Positions 27,501 to 33,817 are shown, counted from the first letter of the stretch. The stretch is 64,000 nt of DNA from Paenibacillus herberti (GCF_002233675.1 NZ_NMUQ01000001.1:838505-902504); one strand, 5' to 3'. The notes: generated by a model not told the origin, from the sequence alone. Translations and numbers: made by a program.

Positions 27501-27628
27501 GTGTAACCTCTCAGGATCCTAACTGGTCAGAGATCGAAAAAGCAGATGTATTGGGTAACAATGTTATTGATATTCGTGCTCTGGCCGCCGTTGCTCAAAT
27601 GATTCTGGATGAGTGGCGTGTGGAGTAG
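21533..27628 (+). CDS. Secreted modular GH78 alpha-L-rhamnosidase with cohesin, FIVAR and dockerin-like modules (second)
   Basis: A 2031-residue exported paralogue of the enzyme at 14845. Signal peptide 1-26; Fn3-like domain; a different inserted sandwich (about 160-300, DDGFVLYVNGKQMG); rhamnosidase domains; catalytic barrel with RDERLGWTGD at 671-680 and WERW at 933-936, at the same residue numbers as its paralogue. Then come a C-terminal sandwich, a helical FIMAH-like segment (1082-1193), two NEW3-type sandwiches (1196-1412), an accessory sandwich (1417-1558) and a Big domain. The tail matches the paralogue closely: cohesin-like (1663-1811), two FIVAR (1815-1965) and dockerin-like (1969-2028). 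ATG 21533 has GAGGG seven bases before it, while TTG 21527 is too close. It probably attacks a different rhamnoside, given the changed middle modules. Confidence 0.9.
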   Translation: MRKAGNLALSLAIGLSLCLPMTGTAYGDTGKSVASSVTANALGITDLNTEYMNNPLGIDVMKPRMSWKLSSDTRAQLQAAYRIQVASSSANLSANNPDMWDTDKVESNQSVNIAYNGKPLESGKRYYWRVQVWDKSNAAPSEWSSPSWWEMGLLNEADWQAKWIGMSDTNSFSPEGLKWIWYPEGNPAQGAPAGNRYFRKTIQLPADRTRASGKFLITADDGFVLYVNGKQMGASPETADSWKTGQIIDVSSALVAGANTIAIQTKNTSAAAGLLGSLKVDFTEGAPLQINMDQGMKAEKEKKEGWEQPQFDDSKWAASISIATYGQSPWGKNVKFSSSPPYIRKSFSLDKTVAKARLYSSALGIYEPSVNGKRVGQDLFAPGWTDYTKHIQYQSYDVTNLLKSGDNVVGAIVADGWYSGHVGFIGPNIYGDRNYLLMQLNIEYTDGSSVTIGTDGSWKWANGPIDSASILMGEMYDARKEITGWDTPQYDATSWSPVRILEGKVAGKLIAQDGPTVQKIQEIKPIAITEPAPGKYVFDLGQNMVGAVRLKVNGEGGKIVTLRHAEVLNPDGTFYTANLRGAKATDQYTLKGGGEEVYEPRFTFHGFRYVEVTGYPGVPTKDAITGLVMHTAAPFSGQFETSSGMLNQLQSNITWGQRGNFLEVPTDTPARDERLGWTGDINVFIGAAAYNMDVAKFIGSKWMRDMRDGQSAAGGFPDVAPNVLTSNGNAGWGDAGVTVPYTIWQRYGDTRVIEENYDAMVKWIEYLKRNSTGLIRPSSSYGDWLDVNDPTPGDLISTAYFAYSTRLVAEMAQAIGRQADADKYEQLAGQVKDAFIKTYVSEDGRVRGNTQTGYVLALYMDLIPEAKREATAGHLVAKIKERNWHLSTGFLGTRDLLGVLSDTGNLDVAYRLLNNDTYPSWGYQIKKGATTMWERWDAIRPDGSFQDAGMNSFNHYAYGAVGDWMYQNIAGIQSDPTNPGYKHILIKSLPGGDLTKASGSYESVYGTIVSKWEKAGAVYKQHVTVPVNTTATLYIPADSKWAVTEGKGFAHSAEGVQFVGMEDGNAVFKLGSGDYQFTVDPIIGKLGNALDETDKLTIEVVGLLDSGKLTQAQGEVISVKSKELAGRIEASVEAYNSAQSGTFIEQVHHALNAAAQLQGWVQEQKDAGQLSGETAGILAQFVTNISMHLSAISTDELGINWSMTPSKDTVRPGETITIDIKASNNGTATINDVRSVLLQPEGWEVTPVGENGIALIKPGETFTATFKVKVAPNQPISESIRLTGSGSYKINDATVEVPLQTSLKVASLVTIKQLKAEPGAVEPGGAATISATLQNSGGSTVEGLVELSVPAGWKTEAASQAYRLEAGEEKSIVFRVASPKETSETAAELKAIVSYNGAEVDRASTTVQVRYANPPASFIDHVDVGNAQSEQAHNVKFSAKSGASVEEGLTRRYVFRGDANGYFEFDMAIEPGQPFMIRAIETYDMAQLKDYYVLVNGKKVHSRANQTSGRGTATYQFVVDDASLLQTDKVKVRFQEDEEGRNYDPSIADIWTMPFKQDEVIPVTGIVWDRSSMELKDGESAEISASVLPDNATNKKVRFDSDSAAIVVTNIRYDEASKATKATVTATNKGKEPIQGVITAVTEEGNKTASLNVVVKAAAEQGEAVAILSGSKKVLAGQDAEWTVSAENVSPAFTALDVIFHYDPRKIEFQTVQDSEGGSSVLDPAAIESLKPNLAVLGSAVKPELGQIRIIMAVTGDSKGAIDGGPLFSLHGKVRADASAGSTTASLSDFAVSTNGQGAVLDVSRASHEMEVIVADKTALKAAIEQAQSMHNTATEGSSPGQYPGGSKATLQAAIHSAVAVRDAANATSEQVAAALNALNAAVKVFADSMNPSVPVDRTKLDAAIAAAQVKHDKAVEGSKLGKYAAGSKAVLQAAINAAKGAGGSQSQIDEAVITLNRAVQVFSEKLVTLIPGQTKITIRDLSIISKFYGVTSQDPNWSEIEKADVLGNNVIDIRALAAVAQMILDEWRVE

Positions 27629-27630
27629 GG

Positions 27631-27710
27631 TAGGGTGAGAGTGTGAAGTGAGAGTGAAGGCGAAGCTGAAGTGAGAGTGCAGTAAGTGCAGTAAGTGTAG
27701 GGTAATGAAT
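27631..27710 (+). repeat. Purine-rich low-complexity tract
   Basis: Short irregular copies of GTGAGAGTG and GCAGTAAGT occur just after the second rhamnosidase stop. No gene or terminator is seen inside. Confidence 0.5.
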
Positions 27711-27726
27711 GCAGGTTCTGCGAGAG

Positions 27727-27773
27727 AAGAGGCCGTTCCAAGTCATCGTTAGATGACTTAGGGGCGGTCTCTT
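27727..27773 (+). terminator. Long hairpin after the second rhamnosidase gene
   Basis: A stem of about 21 pairs (left arm 27727-27747, right arm 27752-27773, loop GTTA) with three G-T pairs and one A-A mismatch lies 100 bases after the stop. There is no strong T-run, so it may act as an mRNA end-protector rather than a classic terminator. Confidence 0.5.
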
Positions 27774-27870
27774 AATTACTTAGGCCGGCCAGTATAGTAC
27801 AGCATGGGTTGATCGCACTGAACCGTTTCGAATCTGAGGCGTTTTGATGTTTTTTATGTATGATTTGAGC

Positions 27871-28012
27871 GCCTCCATGCGCAACGGACCTGAAGCCTCA
27901 TTTCAGAAAAATGGAGGGTTTTCGAGGCGTAACGGATCTGAGAGACGCTATTGAGGGCATTTCTCGATAATTTCATCATTTTTGACTCATATAACGCCGC
28001 TCAGGTCCGTTA
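27871..28012 (+). repeat. Intergenic repeat with CGBAACGGAYCTGA-type units
   Basis: GCGCAACGGACCTGA (27879) and GCGTAACGGATCTGA (27927) are direct copies, and TCAGGTCCGTTA (28001) is an inverted one. I see no coding potential. The pattern resembles dispersed non-coding repeats of Paenibacillus genomes, but that cannot be checked here. Confidence 0.5.
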
Positions 28013-28135
28013 GTAAGTGCAAGGACGAGCTGATGTGAGATGAGATTCGCTTGTGCATGAATGGACGAGCTGAGGCGCTTCGAGTTTTGCTGCTGTAGAA
28101 GCGAAATGATGCGATAAGAGCTTTTACAGAAAGAC

Positions 28136-28172
28136 GGGAGGAAGCTGAGCGTGGCTCAGTTTCTTCCCTTTT
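28136..28172 (+). terminator. Rho-independent terminator
   Basis: GGGAGGAAGCTGAGC pairs with GCTCAGTTTCTTCCC over a three-base loop and is followed by TTTT. No plus-strand gene is recognised in the 360 bases before it, so it may end read-through from the rhamnosidase operon or a small RNA. Confidence 0.65.
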
Positions 28173-28480
28173 CGCTGATAATGTTTGTCCCGGTCTGCCC
28201 TGTCTCGCCCTGCTCCGCTCCGTTCCGCCTCGTCCCGTCCAGGCATGGGGTTAAGGGGCTTCATTCCCGACTATACTTCTAATAGGATGCTTAATGCGGG
28301 TGAGAACGAGCGGAGCGAGGGGCGAGTCTAATCAAACGCCAGCATTAGTTGAAGGAATCCTCTCGTTTCTATGGAGAGGTTCTGCTGCAAGGGGATTTGG
28401 GGCGAAAAGTTATCGGCGGGCCGAGCCTTTGGCTCGCGGTAACGATCACCGGACTTTTACAGCTCGGGAGGAAGTATCGG
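28173..28480 (+). other. Intergenic, pyrimidine-rich low-complexity then leader
   Basis: A C/T-rich stretch (28190-28245, repeated CCGCTCCG-like words) precedes the leader of the DUF2515 gene. Around 28405-28450 the text is loosely similar to the right end of the palindromic element. No supported gene is seen. Confidence 0.35.
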
Positions 28481-30172
28481 ATGAAGACACGGGCAGGTCA
28501 GGACGGAACGGAAGCAGACGCAGGGGGACAAGCGACAGTACAGGCGGCAGAGGAAAAGAAAGCATCTGTGATAGCGGAAAAGAAAGCAACACTAGCGGGA
28601 AAGAAAGAACCCATGATAGCGGAAAAAAAAGCAATCGTGGAAAAGGAAAAGAACGCACACACCGCCGGTTCAAGCAACCGGCTGTTGGAACTGCTGCTGT
28701 TGCCAGCAGCGATTCCGGCGGCGATATTCGCCTATGCCGCCGGCAAGCGGCGCAGCCGCAAGGCCGCCGCTGCGCTGGCGGCCGGCTCACCGCCGCTGCG
28801 CCTGGCGGCGCCAGCCATTGCGGAGCTTCGCGCCGCATGGCGAAAGCTTGAGCGCGCCGCAGCCAAGGCGGCGGCCGCGCATAACGGTGCGCCCGCTGCG
28901 CAGCCGGGCGCCAATGCGCCTCCGGCGGGCAAAGCCGCCGCGTGGGCCGGGCTGCCGAAGGCCAGCCCAGCCTGGTCCGCGGAGGCTGCGGCCGCCTTCG
29001 GAGCTGTGCCGCAGCTGCCGGGCGGACCGGCCGGCGACGCAGCGCTAGTGCAGCGCATCCGCGCGGAAACGGCGCGGATGAACCGCAACAATGTGACGCG
29101 CACGGAGGCTTATCGCGCGTTTTACCTCCGTCGGCCGGAGGTGCACTGGGCGCTGCTCGCCCATATGGTATCCCGCAACGGCGGCTGGAACATGACCGAT
29201 CTGCAGGGTGAATGGCTGCCCAGACTGCTCGATATGTCCAAGCGGCGCTGTACATTTGGCATGCTGGAGCGTGCAAATGCGCTTATTTTCCACGATGCGT
29301 ATCCCCAATTGCTGCTCTATGAAGAGAGCCGGCGCAGCGGCCGCAGTCAGCTGCATCTGCTCCCACGCTTCGGCGTGTCCGTATTCATGCAGCCGATATG
29401 GCAGCAGTTTTTGCGTACCGGCGATGCTTTGCCGCTGACGATCGGGCTGATCGTCAACGAACAGCATTTCATCGAGGAGAGGGTTGTACAGAACCCCTAT
29501 TACCGGCGCAAAGTGCTGAATACGTTCTTTTTCGGTATGCAGTCGGTGTTGCAGCTGAACCAGCTCGTATTCCCGTATGGCAAAGACGAGGGGGGAGATC
29601 CGCTCGTGGCGGGGCTAATCCTCGAGGACTTCTCCGATTTGCATGAACGCATCGAGTTCGGTAAGCGACTGTACGCGCTGTTGTTCGGCATGCCGGGAGT
29701 GTCCAAGGGAGTACTCGCTTTCGTAAAAGCAATCCGCCATACCGGTTCGCGCTCCGATTACGCGCCAGAGCTGTTTGCTCAGATTCGCCGAGGTAAACCG
29801 ACGGCTGCCTACCAGGAACGGTTGAGAGGAGGGCGGCTGTTGCCCGGTGCCGAGCCTCTATACAGTCCGCCGCTATCAGCGGTCTGGTCGGATCGACCGT
29901 TTGATGAGCCCGAGCCGGGGGACTGGTTCAAAGGTCCGGAAGACGTCCTGCCCTATTTTCGCTCGCTACCTACGCCGGAGCGCTTCGAGCTAACTGCCGA
30001 TTATCGTATTGCGCTTGGCAAGGTGGAGCTTGCCGTGCTTGCCGCTCAAAGTGCGGGAATCAATCCCAACCGAACCGCGGTGTCCCCAGAAGGCCGCAAC
30101 GGAAGCAGCCATGTAGTTCACCGCTCTGAAGGGAGAGCCCAGCCGCAACAACAAGAAGACTCATCAACCTGA
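28481..30172 (+). CDS. DUF2515 family protein with lysine-rich N-terminal extension
   Basis: A 563-residue protein whose residues from about 200 match the DUF2515 family (B. subtilis YppC type): NRNNVTRTEAYRAFYLRRPE, GWNMTDLQGEWLP, IFHDAYPQLLLYEESR, NPYYRRKVLNTFFF. The family has no known function. The N terminus is a low-complexity stretch of repeated EKKA-like words (about 25-62), then a hydrophobic Ala-rich segment (about 70-88) and a long Ala/Pro-rich linker of very high GC. The extension looks membrane-linked. The ATG at 28481 is chosen for GGGAGG nine bases upstream; an open reading from TTG 28349 lacks such a site. It is transcribed alone and ends inside a terminator. Confidence 0.8.
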   Translation: MKTRAGQDGTEADAGGQATVQAAEEKKASVIAEKKATLAGKKEPMIAEKKAIVEKEKNAHTAGSSNRLLELLLLPAAIPAAIFAYAAGKRRSRKAAAALAAGSPPLRLAAPAIAELRAAWRKLERAAAKAAAAHNGAPAAQPGANAPPAGKAAAWAGLPKASPAWSAEAAAAFGAVPQLPGGPAGDAALVQRIRAETARMNRNNVTRTEAYRAFYLRRPEVHWALLAHMVSRNGGWNMTDLQGEWLPRLLDMSKRRCTFGMLERANALIFHDAYPQLLLYEESRRSGRSQLHLLPRFGVSVFMQPIWQQFLRTGDALPLTIGLIVNEQHFIEERVVQNPYYRRKVLNTFFFGMQSVLQLNQLVFPYGKDEGGDPLVAGLILEDFSDLHERIEFGKRLYALLFGMPGVSKGVLAFVKAIRHTGSRSDYAPELFAQIRRGKPTAAYQERLRGGRLLPGAEPLYSPPLSAVWSDRPFDEPEPGDWFKGPEDVLPYFRSLPTPERFELTADYRIALGKVELAVLAAQSAGINPNRTAVSPEGRNGSSHVVHRSEGRAQPQQQEDSST

Positions 30173-30189
30173 TGGGTCTATTTGTTTTT
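30157..30189 (+). terminator. Terminator overlapping the DUF2515 stop
   Basis: AGACTCATCA pairs with TGATGGGTCT (one wobble), followed by ATTTGTTTTT. The TGA stop lies in the right arm. Confidence 0.6.
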
Positions 30190-30378
30190 ATCCAAGAGTA
30201 CGGCGATGCTATTGCTCGTCCAGGACGATTAACTCTCTCCGTTCCTTCTTCCTTCGTTCCTCGTTCCTTTCAAAATTTGTCGTTATTGATATAGAGTTAG
30301 GTCTAATGGTATGATTCTCGAAGTAGTTTTTTGTATTACCCTCAAAGTAATTTTATATAGTTCCAAAGGAGCGGACTT

Positions 30379-30558
30379 GTGGAAGTTGTAATTCTTTTTG
30401 CAGCATTGTTTGTCATGCCAGTTGTATCTTTTTTCTTTATGTATTTATTTTTGAATATACTAAAGGACGAAAAAGAAGGACAAAAATTTTTGGCCTCGAT
30501 ATTATTCGCCATTATGGGCTGGATTATTTCATCATCAATAATATTGAATCTTAGTTAA
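30379..30558 (+). CDS. 59-residue membrane protein
   Basis: A short frame from GTG 30379 to TAA 30558 encodes 59 residues with two hydrophobic helices (about 3-26 and 38-57) joined by a charged loop, KDEKEGQK. AAAGGAG lies eight bases before the GTG, and a perfect terminator follows the stop by eight bases, so it is a complete single-gene transcription unit. I do not recognise a family; the hairpin topology is typical of small membrane regulators or YjzD-like orphans. Confidence 0.6.
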   Translation: MEVVILFAALFVMPVVSFFFMYLFLNILKDEKEGQKFLASILFAIMGWIISSSIILNLS

Positions 30559-30565
30559 ATTCCTC

Positions 30566-30593
30566 ACGCTTGGCCAATTGGCCAAGCGTTTTC
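30566..30593 (+). terminator. Rho-independent terminator after the small membrane protein
   Basis: ACGCTTGGCC and GGCCAAGCGT pair perfectly around AATT and run into TTTTC. Confidence 0.8.
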
Positions 30594-30618
30594 AATATTC
30601 AGTTAACACCTTTTCATA

Positions 30619-30647
30619 TTGACAGTCCGCCCATTCCATCCTATCAT
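30619..30647 (+). promoter_or_regulatory. Sigma-A promoter of the marR-efflux genes
   Basis: TTGACA (30619-30624), a 17-base spacer and TATCAT (30642-30647) make a near-consensus promoter. The palindromic operator begins three bases after the -10 box, covering the expected start of transcription. Confidence 0.8.
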
Positions 30648-30649
30648 TA

Positions 30650-30663
30650 GTTTGAATTCAAAC
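30650..30663 (+). promoter_or_regulatory. MarR operator candidate, copy 1
   Basis: GTTTGAATTCAAAC is a perfect 14-base palindrome directly downstream of the -10 box. The identical sequence occurs before the MFS gene at 31178. Confidence 0.72.
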
Positions 30664-30687
30664 AAGTTTGAAGGCGGTGCGGTTCAT

Positions 30688-31155
30688 ATGGAAATGGGGG
30701 AAGCCTCAAAAGATCAGTCTATTTTCCGCCTTCCTTGGGAGCAAGAGGACACCAATTCTACGCTCATCAAAGTTGCTTTCATCAGCATCCGTCGTGAAAT
30801 CGAAGCAACACTCCGACCTTTTGGACTAACACCGCAGCAGTCCCAGTCTCTTCATTTGCTGGCATTGAAGCCAGGAGCAATGAATGCCGATTTGGAAAAA
30901 TTGCTGTTTATTGATAAATCGAGCGTCACGAGCTTGATCAATGGAATGGTCAAAAAAGGTTGGGTCGTTCGTCGCGACCACGAACAGGATGCAAGAATGA
31001 AGCGGATTTATTTGACCGAACAAGGGGAAGAAATGTGTAAGCTCTTTTCAACAGCGATTAAGCAAGCCAAGGATAAATCCAATCAAGCACTGACAGCTAA
31101 AGAGTCCGCAACCTTACAGTTCCTGCTCAAAAAAATCATCAAAGCTTATGAGTAG
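30688..31155 (+). CDS. MarR-family transcriptional regulator
   Basis: A 155-residue winged-helix regulator. Recognition features are LTPQQSQSLHLLALKPG, LEKLLFIDKSSVTSLINGMVKKGWV and the wing residues RRDHEQDARMKRIYLTEQGEE. AAGGCGG ten bases upstream supports ATG 30688; the upstream TTG at 30619 is part of the -35 box and is rejected. A 14-base palindrome repeated in front of this gene and of the efflux pump gene suggests autorepression plus control of the pump, released by a toxic ligand. Confidence 0.92.
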   Translation: MEMGEASKDQSIFRLPWEQEDTNSTLIKVAFISIRREIEATLRPFGLTPQQSQSLHLLALKPGAMNADLEKLLFIDKSSVTSLINGMVKKGWVVRRDHEQDARMKRIYLTEQGEEMCKLFSTAIKQAKDKSNQALTAKESATLQFLLKKIIKAYE

Positions 31156-31177
31156 AATTGGTAAGTTTGATCATTTG

Positions 31178-31191
31178 GTTTGAATTCAAAC
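31178..31191 (+). promoter_or_regulatory. MarR operator candidate, copy 2
   Basis: This is the same 14-base palindrome (GTTTGAATTCAAAC) as upstream of marR, placed 27 bases before the MFS start in the gap between the two genes. Confidence 0.7.
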
Positions 31192-31218
31192 TAAAAGGAA
31201 GGGGCATGAGATTAAAAA

Positions 31219-32616
31219 ATGGAAACGGCAAGTGTTAAAAGTAATGGCGAAAAGGTCATGCCTATTTTAGCGTTCACACTAGTGCTCTCCGTTATGAATG
31301 CGTCCATGTTCAACGTCGTCATGCCGGTCATTAGCGAAGAATTCGCGATTACGCCGTCGCAGGTAAGCTGGCTCGTCACGGGTTATATGATCGTATTTGC
31401 AATTGGCTCCGTTACATATGGGAAGCTTGCAGATAAGTATAGATTAAAGGATTTATTGACCTTCGGTTTGATCTTTTTTGCACTTGGTTCAATCGTAGGG
31501 TTAGTTGCGAGCCAGTATTGGATGATTGTTCTTGGTCGCGTTTTGCAGGCTGGCGGAGCTGCTGTCATCCCTGCGACTGCGATGATTGTTCCTGTCCGTT
31601 ATTTCGCGCCTGAGAAGCGCGGCAGAGCACTAGGCTCAGTAGCTGCTGCATTGGCACTAGGCACGGCACTGGCTCCGATCATTTCAGGCTTGGTTACGAG
31701 CGTGGTTAGTTGGAGATTCCTTTTCCTGTTATCGTTGGTCCCGTTGATTGGACTGCCATTCTTCCGAAAATATTTGGATGACCAGAGGGGCGCAGCGCAA
31801 AAAATAGATTTTTTGGGTGGAATATTACTTGGCGTATCCGTCGCCCTAATACTCGCATCGATTGCGCTCGGAAATGTATTATTTTTTATTGCAGGAGTCG
31901 TTTCGTTCATTCTCTTCGTTATACGCATTAATACTGCGGCAGAGCCTTTCATTCAACCGGGGCTGTTCCGCAATAAAAAGTATTCCTTCGGCTTATGCGT
32001 CAGCCTTCTTGCGACTGCTTTAAGCTTTGGCATGCCGTTTATAACGCCGCAATTTCTCTCAAGTTTGAATAATCTCTCACCAGCCATTATTGGTTTTGTT
32101 ATGTTTCCGGCGGCTATTATTTCTGCTTCAGTGGGGAGACGGGGAGGCAGACTGGCAGATGAAAAAGGGAACTCCTTTTTAGCCTACACGGCCATTTCGT
32201 TTAGCTTCGTTTGTTTAGTTCTCCTCTCGATCTTTGTCGGAGCTTCGCCTTACTGGATTATGTTGTTCCTCCTATTCGGAAACCTGGGTCAGACGTTTAT
32301 TCAAATTGCGATCTCGAACACGATTTCCAGCACGCTGGCGCGGGATCAGGTCGGCGTTGGCATGGGATTGATGTCCTTGCTCAATTTTATTTCCGGCGCG
32401 ATAACAACTAGTGTTTTAGGCAAGCTGCTGGATGCAAAGGAAACGAAACTGCAAATTAATCCTTTCGCTCTTCATGAAGGAGCCTACCTTTACAGCAATA
32501 TTTTCTTTGCCTTAGCGATACTTGCCGTAATTATCTTGGGTATTTACTATTTCGCTTTCCGCTCGTCTGGAGCAAAAGCCGAATTGAAAACAACGCTGCA
32601 AGAAAGTGAAGCTTAG
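31219..32616 (+). CDS. MFS drug-efflux transporter (DHA2/TetA(L)-like)
   Basis: A 465-residue major-facilitator protein with 12 or more hydrophobic helices. Motif A appears as GKLADKYRLKDLLTFGL, and the antiporter motif C region is GTALAPIISGLV. The sequence MNASMFNVVMPVISEEF near the N terminus is typical of DHA2-type drug:proton antiporters. The nearest AAGGAAGGGG is 14 bases from the ATG at 31219; a ten-codon frame starting at 31206 overlaps this start and might modulate it. It is paired with the MarR regulator and a shared operator, so it is probably an inducible export pump. Confidence 0.88.
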   Translation: METASVKSNGEKVMPILAFTLVLSVMNASMFNVVMPVISEEFAITPSQVSWLVTGYMIVFAIGSVTYGKLADKYRLKDLLTFGLIFFALGSIVGLVASQYWMIVLGRVLQAGGAAVIPATAMIVPVRYFAPEKRGRALGSVAAALALGTALAPIISGLVTSVVSWRFLFLLSLVPLIGLPFFRKYLDDQRGAAQKIDFLGGILLGVSVALILASIALGNVLFFIAGVVSFILFVIRINTAAEPFIQPGLFRNKKYSFGLCVSLLATALSFGMPFITPQFLSSLNNLSPAIIGFVMFPAAIISASVGRRGGRLADEKGNSFLAYTAISFSFVCLVLLSIFVGASPYWIMLFLLFGNLGQTFIQIAISNTISSTLARDQVGVGMGLMSLLNFISGAITTSVLGKLLDAKETKLQINPFALHEGAYLYSNIFFALAILAVIILGIYYFAFRSSGAKAELKTTLQESEA

Positions 32617-32710
32617 ATTTCTCTACGACAGCGTAGAGAACGCAGTGCGCAGTGCGGAGTGTGACGGATGGACATGGAATGCTCCACGCTCACTTATCCA
32701 CTTTTCGTAG

Positions 32711-32850
32711 CAAAAAGAGCATTTTGAGCCCTCCGGTTCAAAATGCTCTTCTTTTGTTCACTCATGAGAACATTTTTGCCTTACGGTTAAATGCTCTCTC
32801 TGCTCTCATAGCCATTGAGAGTATTTTATCCCTCACTGTTCAAAACTCTC
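32711..32850 (+). repeat. Three tandem related hairpins (bidirectional terminator array)
   Basis: Three consecutive stem-loops of similar sequence lie at 32715-32750, 32766-32798 and 32817-32850. Each starts with GAG and an ATTTT block and closes with an AAA..CTC block. The first is an excellent terminator on both strands (AAGAGCATTTTGA with TCAAAATGCTCTT, T-runs both sides). It separates the convergent MFS and GNAT genes. Confidence 0.65.
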
Positions 32851-32895
32851 TTTCCCTCACTCCGCTTCGCCAATCCCACTTCATCGGGCCTCTAG

Positions 32896-33774
32896 TCAGC
32901 TCATTTCCTTCACCATAAATACCTGTTCCATCGTTTCCGTGAAGCCGAGCTCGCCCAACAGCTCAAGCAAGTCGGCATCGGAGCGGCGAATGTTAAACGC
33001 CGTCCGCTTCCCTTCGAACTTAGCTGGCCATACCGCTTGCAACGCAGCCCGACGGACTGCAACTGCAGTCGCAGTGGAATGTCCGGGACGGACTTCGCAG
33101 CGGAACAGAGTGATGCTGGAGAGGAGGCCGGACGAATCGAACGACTGTTTGAACAAGGCGAAGCCGGCTGCTCCGTCCTCATCCTGGACAATGGCAAGGT
33201 CAGCATCTTTAAGGCTTGGAAGGCCGTTCTGCCAAATGTCCCCGTTAACGAACCACGGAATGGTCATCGCCTCCATGCCCCGACCTTTGATGATCGAATA
33301 GGGGTCAAACGTATCATCCACATGCCGAAACGGCTTATCTGCCGCCAGGATGACAAGCCGATCACTCACCTCATACCCAATAGTCGTGTAGAGTTGTACC
33401 GCTTTGTCATTCGTTGTGATCGCTTCGAGGAGCGCCCGGCGAACGCCGAGCTGCTCATACAGCTCCAAATTGCGAAGCATCAATGCTTTGCCGACGCCCT
33501 GGCCGCGAAATTCCGGCTTGATAGCCGTACCTCGGTTCCAAGCGCCGAGAATCCCGTCATCCTCTCTGAGGCTATTCATCACAATGCCTGCCGGTTGCCC
33601 GTCGACATAACAGGCGAGTGAATGCTCCAGAGCCAGACATTCATGAGCAATGCGCGCTAAAAAGCGGTCGGCAGACATAGACATATTGGATATATAGCCC
33701 TCAAAACATTGGTTCCACAGCTCAGAAGCCTGGTGAATCGGCAGCTCGCTTAACGGTTGGAAGGTAATATTCAT
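32896..33774 (-). CDS. GNAT-family N-acetyltransferase
   Basis: A 292-residue protein with a GNAT domain in its N-terminal half: AIKPEFRGQGVGKALMLRNL is the acetyl-CoA-binding motif A, and NDKAVQLYTTIGYEVSDRLV is motif B. The C-terminal half looks like a second, degenerate GNAT-like fold. The substrate is unknown. The ATG at 33772-33774 has GGAGGAGG five bases upstream on the minus strand; a longer frame to 33879 passes through a 9-base tandem repeat and is rejected. It is convergent with the MFS gene. Confidence 0.87.
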   Translation of the reverse strand: MNITFQPLSELPIHQASELWNQCFEGYISNMSMSADRFLARIAHECLALEHSLACYVDGQPAGIVMNSLREDDGILGAWNRGTAIKPEFRGQGVGKALMLRNLELYEQLGVRRALLEAITTNDKAVQLYTTIGYEVSDRLVILAADKPFRHVDDTFDPYSIIKGRGMEAMTIPWFVNGDIWQNGLPSLKDADLAIVQDEDGAAGFALFKQSFDSSGLLSSITLFRCEVRPGHSTATAVAVRRAALQAVWPAKFEGKRTAFNIRRSDADLLELLGELGFTETMEQVFMVKEMS

Positions 33775-33817
33775 GTAATCCTCCTCCGAATGGAATGGTA
33801 TAACGGGAATTGGGCCT

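Noticed and set aside
27631..27710. CRISPR-like repeats
   Set aside because: The repeated words are 8-10 bases, irregular and without spacers of constant length; no cas gene is nearby.
28405..28450. Possible fourth, partial copy of the palindromic element
   Set aside because: Only about 20 bases (ATCGG.GGGCCGA..CTTTGGC) are similar and the rest does not align; could be chance in GC-rich DNA.
28294..29276. Several long overlapping reading frames on both strands over the N-terminal half of the DUF2515 gene
   Set aside because: They are shadows of a very GC-rich, Ala/Pro-coding stretch; they lack ribosome sites, and the DUF2515 frame carries the family similarity.
31206..31238. Ten-codon frame ahead of the MFS gene as a regulatory leader peptide
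   Set aside because: Its ATG is only two or three bases from the purine-rich site and no attenuator hairpin follows; mentioned only as a possible influence on the MFS start.
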